Source: a virus
Strand: one strand, 5' to 3'
Length of the DNA: 64,000 bases
Virus record (IMG/VR): IMGVR_UViG_3300049456_000054
Span: 1 to 64,000 of that record
Made by a program: the position numbers and the translations under genes. The notes below the pieces were generated by a model. It searched no databases, had not been told where the DNA came from, and was given only the letters and a program-made list of their open reading frames with translations. Below are positions 32,381-39,683 of this stretch, one piece after another (positions within the stretch are counted from its first letter, which is position 1; each line of letters begins with the position of its first letter).

Positions 32381-32776
32381 CTACGGCCCGGCCGGGTCGA
32401 CGGCCAGGTGATCGGTCACGGTCTCCAGCGCGCGCGGCTCCGGATCGTCCGGCGCCCACTCGCCGAACAGCGCCTGCATCGCCTGCACCCAGTCCGGCGC
32501 CGCGATCAGCACGTAACCGTCCTTGCGGCCCACGGTCGGCCGGGTGTCGATGACCGTGGTCAGCGCCAGCGACGGGGAGAAGCTTCGCTGCAGGTCCGCC
32601 ATGTCGCGGAAGTCGTACCGCCGCGCCTCGAAGTCCAGCTGCGCGGAGGTCAGCCGGTCACTGGCCAGCAGCAGGACACCCGGCCCGTCCCATTCCAGGC
32701 CGATCATCACCCACTTCGGGCGGGCGCTGTTGAGTATCCGCGCCCGGCTCGCGGTGATCCGCTGCGGTCCGCTCAA
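32381..32776 (-). CDS. Conserved late protein, 131 aa
   Basis: ATG 32776. Alpha/beta with WVMIGLEWDGPGVLLLAS and DYVLIAAPDWVQAMQ-like strands. Located in the block between capsid and connector genes. Function unknown. Confidence 0.6.
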   Translation of the reverse strand: MSGPQRITASRARILNSARPKWVMIGLEWDGPGVLLLASDRLTSAQLDFEARRYDFRDMADLQRSFSPSLALTTVIDTRPTVGRKDGYVLIAAPDWVQAMQALFGEWAPDDPEPRALETVTDHLAVDPAGP

Positions 32777-32820
32777 GATGGCCTCCGGAGTTGCGTGAAG
32801 CCAAGGCTACCGACCGGACG

Positions 32821-33360
32821 TCAGGGGCCGGCCGGGTAAGCGGCCAGGTAGCCGGCCATCACGCCCGTCACGTTGCCCACGCCGGCCACCGGGGCCGTCG
32901 TGGTGAAGTTCGCCGCAGACAGGGCGATCAGCGCCGAGTCCGTCACCGAATCCCGCCGCGCCCCCGCATCCACGAAGTACGACGACACCTGAGCCGAATT
33001 CACCGCCGGCGGTGTCCCGGCGCCCAGCGACGTGCCCGTGTCGGTGTAGGCCACCACCGCGCCCAGGACCGCGACCAGCAGGTTCTCAGAGTTGGTCACC
33101 GTGCCCCGGTATACCCGGACGCCCGTCGTGCCCGCGGGGAGCGCCGCCCAGGTCAGCGACGCGGTGCCGTTCAGGGCCACCGAGCACGTCGCCTCGTTCG
33201 AGGCGGTCGTCTCCCCGTTGCTGTTCAGCCCGGTGATCTTCCAGAAGTACGGCGCGGCCGCGAACGTGCCGCCGCCCACGTTCGGGGACGCGGCCAGCGT
33301 GCCCGGGGCCGCGAGGGAGATGGCCGCCGTGAAGGCGCTGGTCGCGTAGTTGGCCACCAT
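32821..33360 (-). CDS. Fn3/Ig-like decoration protein, 179 aa
   Basis: ATG 33360. Two beta-sandwich-like parts: FWKITGLNSNGETTAS, LTWAALPAGTTGVRVYRGT are typical of fibronectin-III-like phage surface domains. Immediately follows the homing endonuclease/moron cassette downstream of the capsid gene, so likely a capsid surface protein. Confidence 0.65.
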   Translation of the reverse strand: MVANYATSAFTAAISLAAPGTLAASPNVGGGTFAAAPYFWKITGLNSNGETTASNEATCSVALNGTASLTWAALPAGTTGVRVYRGTVTNSENLLVAVLGAVVAYTDTGTSLGAGTPPAVNSAQVSSYFVDAGARRDSVTDSALIALSAANFTTTAPVAGVGNVTGVMAGYLAAYPAGP

Positions 33361-33380
33361 CGGTCAGTCCTCCTGCTCTG

Positions 33381-33401
33381 CAACCGTGGTATAGTGGTTG
33401 C
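33381..33401 (+). promoter_or_regulatory. Moron promoter with dyad and leaderless start
   Basis: GCAACC and GGTTGC arms flank a TATAGT -10 (33390-33395) in the palindrome TGCAAC...GTTGCA. The ATG at 33402 lies six bases after the -10, so transcription should start at or beside the ATG. Confidence 0.6.
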
Positions 33402-33683
33402 ATGGATACACAATCAATGACCGTCCGGCTCCCGCGCGACCTCTACGAGAAACTCCGCCACGAAAAGTTCGAGACCAGGGTGTCCATGAACGAGCTCATC
33501 ACCATCGGCCTGCGCCTCGTCCTGAAGGACGACATCAGCGCCGAGCAGTACAGCCAGATGTGCGCCCTGTTCGAGGCGGCCTGGCACCACGCCGTCCCGG
33601 AATCCCTCGACGACCTGCCGCCCGTGACCAGCAAGGAAGCCCGCGCACTGGCGCTGCTAGCCGAGCAGGTGATGTTCCGGTGA
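33402..33683 (+). CDS. Antisense moron: ribbon-helix-helix-like protein, 93 aa
   Basis: ATG 33402. MTVRLPRDLYEKLRHEKFET then VSMNELITIGLRLVL is the beta strand plus helix-turn-helix of Arc/MetJ-type proteins. A helical C-terminal half follows. First gene of a three-gene cassette and probable autorepressor of the dyad promoter. Confidence 0.7.
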   Translation: MDTQSMTVRLPRDLYEKLRHEKFETRVSMNELITIGLRLVLKDDISAEQYSQMCALFEAAWHHAVPESLDDLPPVTSKEARALALLAEQVMFR

Positions 33684-33931
33684 GCACACCGGACAGCTTC
33701 GAGACGCTCGCCGTCTACAACGCCGAACGCGCACGCGGCATCGTCCACACGCTCGAATGGGACGCCAGGATGGCCGCACTCCAGGTCAAGTTCGACGAGC
33801 GGGTCCGGGACACGCTCCCGGGATACCTGCAGCCCGACGGCACCTACATACTCCCCGGCTGGATGCCCGAAGCCCTCTGGGACTCCATCCACCGCATCCT
33901 CAAGCCAGCACACCGGAAGGACACGCAATGA
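33680..33931 (+). CDS. Antisense moron: hypothetical, 83 aa
   Basis: GTG 33680 overlaps the previous TGA. Helical; SFETLAVYNAERARGIVHT and aromatic C-terminus. Function unknown. Second gene of the cassette. Confidence 0.55.
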   Translation: MSTPDSFETLAVYNAERARGIVHTLEWDARMAALQVKFDERVRDTLPGYLQPDGTYILPGWMPEALWDSIHRILKPAHRKDTQ

Positions 33932-34437
33932 GCGCGGGCCAGAACCGGCTTGCCCAGAAGCGCCGCAAGCTGAAGAAGCACGGCTACGACGGGGTGACCG
34001 ATGAGCAGATATTCCAGCGTGACGACTGGCAGTGCCAGATGGCGGAATGCCTGTGCCCGGACGGCCGGGGCCTAGACCAGTGCCTGCGGGGAGCGATCGG
34101 CGGCCCGTGGGTACCTGCTATTCACCACGTCGTCCGGCTGGCTGACGGCGGCCTGTCCAACGCCGGCAACAAGCTGGCCGCGCACAACCAGTGCAGCTCA
34201 ATGGCCAACCGCGAGATTCAGCGGGCGCAGGCGCAGGCGCCGACTGACCCGGTGCCGGGTGTGGTGATGGTGAGGCTGATCGGCCTGCCGGCTGACATCG
34301 ACGCGGCGCTGGCAGTGCTGGCGTCTACCGGAAACTGGGAGACGGGGACCCGCACGGCTGCTCCTAAGGAGCGGATACCAGGGCAGGAGAAAGTCCTCGG
34401 GCTGCTGACAGTCCGGGATTGGCCACCATCTGGCTAG
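33928..34437 (+). CDS. Antisense moron: HNH endonuclease, 169 aa
   Basis: ATG 33928. CQMAECLCPDGRG, then IHHVVRLADGG and NKLAAHNQCSSMANREI: an HNH catalytic core with the IHH segment. Ends at a CTAG shared with the convergent homing-endonuclease gene. With the next gene it makes two HNH genes back to back. Confidence 0.75.
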   Translation: MSAGQNRLAQKRRKLKKHGYDGVTDEQIFQRDDWQCQMAECLCPDGRGLDQCLRGAIGGPWVPAIHHVVRLADGGLSNAGNKLAAHNQCSSMANREIQRAQAQAPTDPVPGVVMVRLIGLPADIDAALAVLASTGNWETGTRTAAPKERIPGQEKVLGLLTVRDWPPSG

Positions 34438-35075
34438 CCTGCCTTTCTGGCCGCCAGCAAGGCGGTCATGGCGTCCGCGTGATACTCCGCGATGTACTCC
34501 ATCAGGTCGGTGACCCGCTGGCCGGAGGGCTGCGTCACGAACCACAGCTCCAGGTTGCCGATCGCGTTGTCGTCCCTGACGCCGTTCTTGTGGTGGACGT
34601 TCTCGCCGGGGACGAGGCGCCGGCGGAGGTCCTGTTCCTTCACGTACCGGTGTTCCAGGTAGCGTTCGCCGTTGACCGTGATGACCCGGTAGCCGCGCCC
34701 GTCGTCGCTGCCTTCGCCGCTGGCGGCCTTCATCAGGCCGACGGGTCCGCCGTCCTCGTATCCCAGCTTGAAGACGCGCTGGTAATGCAGGCGGCACCAG
34801 CCGAGCGCATATGCCGGCTCGGGGCAGCCGTCCTTGTGCTTGCACGTCCCGCCGCGCTTCATGCGCCGCGGGATCGGGGCGTCCCAGTCGGGCAGGCCCT
34901 GACGTTTCCTGTTGTAGTGCGTCGTGCACAGCTTGGCGGCGTCGATGCGCCGGCCGCAGTGCCCTAGCGAGCACTCGCCTAGCGTGGCCCGCCATTCGGC
35001 GTACTGGTGTTTCTTGCAGATCGTGTTGCCCCTGCGCGGTGGCAGATGGCAATCGTCGTGCGAGCATTCTTCCAT
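34434..35075 (-). CDS. HNH homing endonuclease next to the spliced capsid gene
   Basis: ATG 35075, 213 aa. Three Cys/His zinc knuckles in the N-terminal half (ECSHDDCHLPPRRG, ECSLGHCGRR, CKHKDGCPEPAY) are followed by a C-terminal HNH domain with VPGENVHHKNGVRDDN and IGNLELWF, the H-N-H residues of the phage homing type. It is free-standing just after the capsid stop. A stem-loop covering its ribosome-binding site precedes it. It may drive spread of the neighbouring introns in trans. Confidence 0.85.
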   Translation of the reverse strand: MEECSHDDCHLPPRRGNTICKKHQYAEWRATLGECSLGHCGRRIDAAKLCTTHYNRKRQGLPDWDAPIPRRMKRGGTCKHKDGCPEPAYALGWCRLHYQRVFKLGYEDGGPVGLMKAASGEGSDDGRGYRVITVNGERYLEHRYVKEQDLRRRLVPGENVHHKNGVRDDNAIGNLELWFVTQPSGQRVTDLMEYIAEYHADAMTALLAARKAG

Positions 35076-35082
35076 GCTGGCT

Positions 35083-35123
35083 CCCCTAGTTGAGAACCAC
35101 TGTACGCGGTTCTCAACTAGGGG
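35083..35123 (-). promoter_or_regulatory. Stem-loop covering the HNH ribosome-binding site
   Basis: Perfect 16-bp inverted repeat (CCCCTAGTTGAGAACC at 35083-35098 and its complement at 35108-35123) with a 9-nt loop. Read leftward, the 3' arm contains AGGGG directly before the start at 35075, so folding would hide the ribosome-binding site. It also sits 12 bases after the capsid stop and could act as a terminator. Confidence 0.6.
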
Positions 35124-35134
35124 AAACCATCAGG

Positions 35135-37436
35135 TCAGGCGCCCTTCATGACCCTGAAAGCGTTGACGGTCGAGAGCTGTGCTCCCACGCGCCAGAACAT
35201 GAACCACGGATTGTTACTCACTCGTCACGGCGAGTGAGGCCAGGTCGTTTCCGCCTGGCTCTGCGTCTTTTCCATCGGCGCAGACCGGACTATATCTTCA
35301 GCTCCAGCCCTGCTCAGCTGTACCGGCTTCGCAGGTCTGTCGGAGTTGCCACACGTGTAGTCTCTACGGACTCCCCGGCACGGGTTGCCTCGGTATTCCC
35401 CCGTCGATCCTGGAGGGGTTCACCGATACAGTGCGGTGTTCACTAGCACGTCACCGTGCTAGGCGGCCAGTTCAAATTGACCGGCCTGCCCTGCGGGCAG
35501 GATGCCGCCGGTCCCCTTGACCAGCGGTTCGTAGATCATCGATACGCCGCGTTGCTGTTACCACCCGCCTCTGAGGGCGGGCAGGCAGGTCGTTTCCGCC
35601 TGCCTCTGCAGCTTTGCCATCGCTGCAGACCGGACTGTAACTTCACCTGCGGTCCATCGCCCCCGGTGCACTCGGGGCGCGGCCCATAACACAGGTGCCA
35701 CACGCTCAGTCTCTACGGAACCCTGTAGTGCGAGGTTTCCACGGTATTCCCCGTCTTGCCTGGTGGGGTTCACCGTTACGGTGCGGTTTGCACTGGCGGA
35801 TCGCTCCGTCAGGCGGCCAGTGCGAAGTCGTGCTTCGCCTCGACCCGGTCGACGATGATGTACTGCCCGAAGTCCCCGAAGATCGCTTCGAGGGTGGTGG
35901 TCGCCACGCCGGAGGCCATTGTGGTGGACTCGTAAATGGGAGCGCCCAGCAAAGTTTCCGGCTGACCCTTCCCCAAATTCGTCCAGAATGAACTGCCGCC
36001 GGCGGTGTCGAGCTGCCGGAACCGGTTGATCTGCGAGACGTTCGCGACCCAGGCGCAGCCGGGAGCATTCCTGAACCTGGCCGGAAGCGCCGCCTGGACG
36101 GCATATACGTCGGCGATGGCCACGACCGTAGTGGTCGCGGTGGTGACGACGGTAGTGGCGCCGTTGACGACGCCCTGCGGCTGGCCGGCACCGGAGCCGG
36201 TGGCGAACGCCGCCTCTTCGAGGCGATCCTTGGCGTCGGCCAGGAGGCCCGGCAGCTGCTGGCCGAAATCGGTGTCTTCGAGAACTTCGTAGCTCGTCGT
36301 TGTTACCCGCACGTCAGGGCGTGCGGGGCCAGGTCGTTTCCGCCTGGCTCTGCGTCTTTTCCATCGGCGCAGACCGGACCATATCTTCACCTCCAGTCCC
36401 GCCCGGCTATACCGGCCTGGCAGGCCTGTCGGAGGTGCCTCGCGTGTGGTCTCTACGGAGTCCCCGGCACGGGTTCCCTCGGTATTCCCCGGTCGATCCT
36501 GGCGGGGTTCACCGATACAGCGTGGTTGTTCACTGGCCAGTCACCTGGTCAGGCGGCAACTTTTTCCTTACCGAACACCCAGGCAGCGGCCTTGCCGGGT
36601 GTGACGACGATGTTCGCGACGGTGGGCGTGTTGTCGGTGACGATGGTGCCTTCAGCGAGCCACGCCGCGTTGACGCCGGCGGAGTTGACGCCGTTCCACG
36701 TGTTGGACGTGGTGGTCTTGACGTTGGAGATCCGCCGCCACGGGTTGGCGCTGGAGGCGTTGGTGAGGATGATGGTCGGGTCGAGGATGAACGGAAGGAG
36801 ATATCCACCGTTCGCCAGGGTGAGGGACAGGGCGGCGCGCTGGGCGTTGCCCTGCGGGTCCTGCAGGTACTCCTGGAACGCTTCCTGGTACTCCTCGGCG
36901 CCGGTCAGGAGGATGTGCCGGGCGATGTTGTTGTTGGTGAAGTAGCCGCCGTTCTCGACCTTGCGGGTCGTGACCTCGGCGTACTCGGGCATCAGGTTCC
37001 CGCGCTTGGCCTCGTGCTCGATCGCGTCCAGGGCGCGTTCGCGGAGTTCGGAGCGGCGCATCAGGATCTGGTTCTCGGACCGGATGACGTCCTGGCAGTC
37101 GTAGGGGTCCCGGTTGTTGCGGATCACCAGGTCGGGGCCGGAGGGGCCGGAGGTGCCGTACCGTCCGCCGCCGTAGCCGTTCCCGCTGGCGGCGGGGTCC
37201 TGCCCGGCGGGGGCTTCGAGGTTGGCGGGGTCGGCGGCGGCGCGGGTGATGTTGCGGATCTTCTCCATCCGCTCGATCAGCGGCTTGGATTTGGCGTCGA
37301 GGGCTTCCCACCGGTCGAGGAGGGTGTCGCGGAGGTCGCCGTCTTTCTCCTCGGTGGTTTCCCCGTCGTCCTCCATCCGCTGGAGCTCGTTCTTGATCCT
37401 CGCCATCTCGTCGAGGTATTCCTGCAATGCGGCCAT
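35135..37436 (-). CDS. Major capsid protein, HK97-fold, four exons
   Basis: Start ATG 37436 with AAAGGACG upstream. Exons: 37436-36570 (867 nt), 36294-35843 (452 nt), 35549-35480 (70 nt), 35206-35135 (72 nt): together exactly 487 codons, no stop until the last. Joints read in frame: AWVFG|SYEVLED, IIVDR(V)|GVSMIYEP, PAGQAG|WFMFWRV, all typical HK97-capsid sequence. Exon 1 holds the N-terminal delta-like helical domain (residues 1-100) cut by the protease; exons 1-2 the A and P domains; exon 4 ends with STVNAFRVMKGA. Without splicing the longest product would be the truncated exon 1 (about 295 aa). Function: capsid shell. Confidence 0.9.
35207..35479 (-). ncRNA. Group I intron C in capsid gene, 273 nt
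   Basis: Begins after exon ...GCC GGT and ends with ...AATCCG before TGG TTC. P7 strands are 35362-35358 and 35292-35288 (GACUA paired with UAGUC), followed by AAGATATAGTCC. A P8/P9-like hairpin CTGCG...CGCAG and the tract CAGGCGGAAACGACCTG are shared with introns A and B. The 3' hairpin CTCACTCG...CGAGTGAG precedes the splice site. Confidence 0.85.
35550..35842 (-). ncRNA. Group I intron B in capsid gene, 293 nt
   Basis: Begins after exon ...GAC CGG GT and ends ...CAGCAACG before the exon-3 C GGC GTA (phase 2). P7 strands GACUG (35711-35707) and CAGUC (35637-35633) differ from the other introns but remain complementary. Hairpins TCTGCAGC...GCTGCAGA and CCCGCC...GGCGGG match the same positions by covariation. 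A 5-bp P1 (exon CGGGU with intron GCCUG) can form. Confidence 0.85.
36295..36569 (-). ncRNA. Group I intron A in capsid gene, 275 nt
   Basis: Begins after exon ...GTG TTC GGT and ends ...ACGACG before AGC TAC GAA. P7 strands are 36451-36447 (GACCA) and 36381-36377 (UGGUC). Conserved AAGATATGGTCCGG and CAGGCGGAAACGACCTGG. The 3' hairpin CCCGCACG...CGTGCGGG lies before the splice site. The start codes KEKVAA then stop if not spliced. Confidence 0.85.
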
Positions 37437-37459
37437 GTGCCGCACGTCCTTTCGGGCCG

Positions 37460-38563
37460 TTACCAGACCAGCCCGACGCGTTCCCGTGCCTCCTTGGAGC
37501 GCAGCGTGAACAGCGCGTGCTGGTGATACCGGGCCGAGTGCTCAGGTCCGTCACCGTCGGTGCGGGTGAGCGGCTCACCGGCGGCGGCTCCCTCATCTGG
37601 GGGAAGTGCCTCTTCTTCGGGTTCGTCATCGCCGGCGGCCTGGAAGGTGCCGAGCGGTGACATGCGGACGCCGACTAGTTCCGCGCCCGTGTAGGCGGGG
37701 AACGGAGTGGCCCCGTACTCCTTCAGGCCGAGCTCCAGGCGCCGGACCCGCATCAGCTGGCCGCCCTTGGGCCGGTACTTCTCGCCGCGGCGCAGCGCCG
37801 GGGTGGACCGGACGATCGCGCCGGTGAACGACTGGGCGCTGATCGCGCCTTCCCGCCACATCTCCAGCAGCTCATTGCCGAGCGGCGTGTCCAGGTAGTA
37901 CGAGCGGGTCAGGACACCGCGGGACTCGGCGCTGATGTGCTTGCAGACAGCAGGGGGGAGGGAGAACCGCTCGGCGGGGGTTCCGTGCAGGGTCATGCCG
38001 TGGTTGTAGATGCACTTGACCAGGCCGTACCCGGCGCGGGACCGCTGCACGTCGGCGATCCGCTTGTTGAACGCGGCCCGGTCGATCTCTTCCTCGTAGT
38101 GGCCTTCGTGGTCGTAGATCTCGGCGGCCTCGTCGAACACGGCGCAGTACGCCTCGACGAGACGCCCGGATCCGTCGCCTTCGGCGCGGGTGACGACGTG
38201 GGCTTCCTCGAGCGGGTAGGAGCGGAACAGTTCCAGCCGCTGCGTCGCGGGTGCCGGCTTGTCCATCACGTCGGTGCCGTGCTTAGCCATGTCGGCCCTT
38301 CCTGCCTTGTGTTCCGTCTTCGCATGGGCCTGTTTCATGTAGCCCGGCATGACCGCCGTGATGATGTTGGTGGTCAGCCCGTCGGCCGAGATGGCCGGGA
38401 CGCCCGCCTTCAGCAGCAGGTCACGCAGGGTGGTCCACTTGTGGACGGCCCCGGACCACTTCGCGAATCCCTCGCCGCGGGTCCAGTACTTCCACAGCGC
38501 CGACCCGTGGCCGTACTTCAGGTCAGAAGCCCGGACCGCGCCCCGCTCATCCACGGCGCTCAC
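37460..38563 (-). CDS. HK97-family prohead protease, 367 aa
   Basis: GTG 38563, eight bases after GGAGG. A helical N-terminal extension (1-130) precedes the protease domain (about 130-340) with candidate catalytic His in IYNHGMTLHG and Ser in AQSFTGAIV. A 24-base gap separates it from the capsid start. It cleaves capsid protein during head maturation. Confidence 0.85.
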   Translation of the reverse strand: MSAVDERGAVRASDLKYGHGSALWKYWTRGEGFAKWSGAVHKWTTLRDLLLKAGVPAISADGLTTNIITAVMPGYMKQAHAKTEHKAGRADMAKHGTDVMDKPAPATQRLELFRSYPLEEAHVVTRAEGDGSGRLVEAYCAVFDEAAEIYDHEGHYEEEIDRAAFNKRIADVQRSRAGYGLVKCIYNHGMTLHGTPAERFSLPPAVCKHISAESRGVLTRSYYLDTPLGNELLEMWREGAISAQSFTGAIVRSTPALRRGEKYRPKGGQLMRVRRLELGLKEYGATPFPAYTGAELVGVRMSPLGTFQAAGDDEPEEEALPPDEGAAAGEPLTRTDGDGPEHSARYHQHALFTLRSKEARERVGLVW

Positions 38564-38581
38564 TATGCTGACCTCCAGGGG

Positions 38582-38678
38582 GGAGCTGTAGCTGCGACGG
38601 TCGCGCACCCCTGCTCCGCGAGGAGTCCGGTAAGCCGGTTAAAAGAAGGCGATTGCGGGTTCGAGTCCCGCCGGCTCC
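38582..38678 (+). tRNA. tRNA-like gene in an intergenic gap (type unclear)
   Basis: 5' GGAGCTG pairs over 7 bp with 3' CGGCTCC. A perfect TPsiC arm GCGGG-TTCGAGT-CCCGC lies next to it. The distance between them (about 97 nt) is that of a long-variable-arm tRNA, but the D and anticodon arms are not canonical (loop region TTAAAAG). Located on the plus strand between the protease start and the next gene. The 3' end also resembles tmRNA or tRNA ends used as attachment sites. Confidence 0.45.
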
Positions 38679-38684
38679 TCCCGC

Positions 38685-39683
38685 TCACAGTGCTGCTGCC
38701 TGCGCGTCGAGCTGCTTAGCCTGCGTGTTCAGGGTGCCGATCCGCTGCTGCAGGCCGCTGATCCGCTGCTTGAGGGTGGCGTGGTGGCCGCGGGCCTTGC
38801 GGTGCGCGGCGGCGGCCTTCCGGGCGGCGGCGACTTTCGCGGAGACCGGCTTGGCGGCGGCCGCGTGGTGGGCTTTCTTCGCCGCGGCGGCGGCCTTGAC
38901 GGCGGCGGCGTGGGCGTGGGCTTCCTGCGCCTGGAGGACGTGCAGCTCGGTGCCGAGCTTGCGGGCCTGCGCCCGGTCGGCGGCGGCCCGCTCGTGCAGG
39001 TGGGCCTTCCTGGCCTTGATGACCGCCGTGGCCGGGTGCGCGGTTTTCGCGGCTGGCTTGGCGGCGGCGGCTTTGGGTGCGGTCTTGGCCGGGGCACCGC
39101 CGCCGCCGGAGCTGGCGAACTGGCCGCCGGTCGACGCCCCGGCGGGCGCGTGGGTCATGTTGAAGCGCTGCGCCTCCGCAGCCCACGACGCCGTCCAGGT
39201 AGCGGCCCAGGTGTCAGCCATGCCCGTCAGCCCCATCCCCCGCTGGGCCGCCTTCGCCAGCTTCAGGCCATCCAGCGGGTGCCAGTGCGGTGCGTAACCC
39301 TCTGTCCAATCCCCGTTGCGGGGATATTGCACGTTCGCGCCGGGGATGCCGTGGGGGCCTGTCTGGATCTTGATGATCGTGCCGATGCGACCGCCGGGAA
39401 GATGTACTTTCATCCCCGGCTTCACGTCAGCGGCAGTCAGCGGCTTTCCGGCAGGTGCATGCGGGGTGACTGTTATCCCCGGCTTGCCGGTCGGCTCCAC
39501 GACGTGCGCGCCGGTCAGGAACTCGCCGCCGCTGGCGTCCCTGATCTTGACGTTTCCGCCGTCCTGCGAGACAACGTGACCCTCTTTGCCACCGTGGTAT
39601 CCGCTGGTCACGCGGACGTGCATGCCCTCTTTGATCCACCCGTGGGAGTAGCCTTTCGGGCCGACACGGCTGAGGTCAGACAT
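38685..39683 (-). CDS. KOW-domain and Ala/Lys-rich coiled-coil protein, 332 aa
   Basis: ATG 39683. Two N-terminal KOW-like motifs (IKEGMHVRVTSGYHGGKEG and VKPGMKVHLPGGRIG), then an Ala/Lys/His-rich region and a C-terminal coiled coil (HATLKQRISGLQQRIGTLN). Sits between portal and protease, where scaffolding proteins lie. The second half suits a scaffold and the first half nucleic-acid binding. Role unconfirmed. Confidence 0.6.
   Translation of the reverse strand: MSDLSRVGPKGYSHGWIKEGMHVRVTSGYHGGKEGHVVSQDGGNVKIRDASGGEFLTGAHVVEPTGKPGITVTPHAPAGKPLTAADVKPGMKVHLPGGRIGTIIKIQTGPHGIPGANVQYPRNGDWTEGYAPHWHPLDGLKLAKAAQRGMGLTGMADTWAATWTASWAAEAQRFNMTHAPAGASTGGQFASSGGGGAPAKTAPKAAAAKPAAKTAHPATAVIKARKAHLHERAAADRAQARKLGTELHVLQAQEAHAHAAAVKAAAAAKKAHHAAAAKPVSAKVAAARKAAAAHRKARGHHATLKQRISGLQQRIGTLNTQAKQLDAQAAAL

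Noticed and set aside
35135-37436. Capsid gene as a frameshifted pseudogene
   Set aside because: Joints give clean in-frame protein, and three covarying group I folds explain all interruptions.
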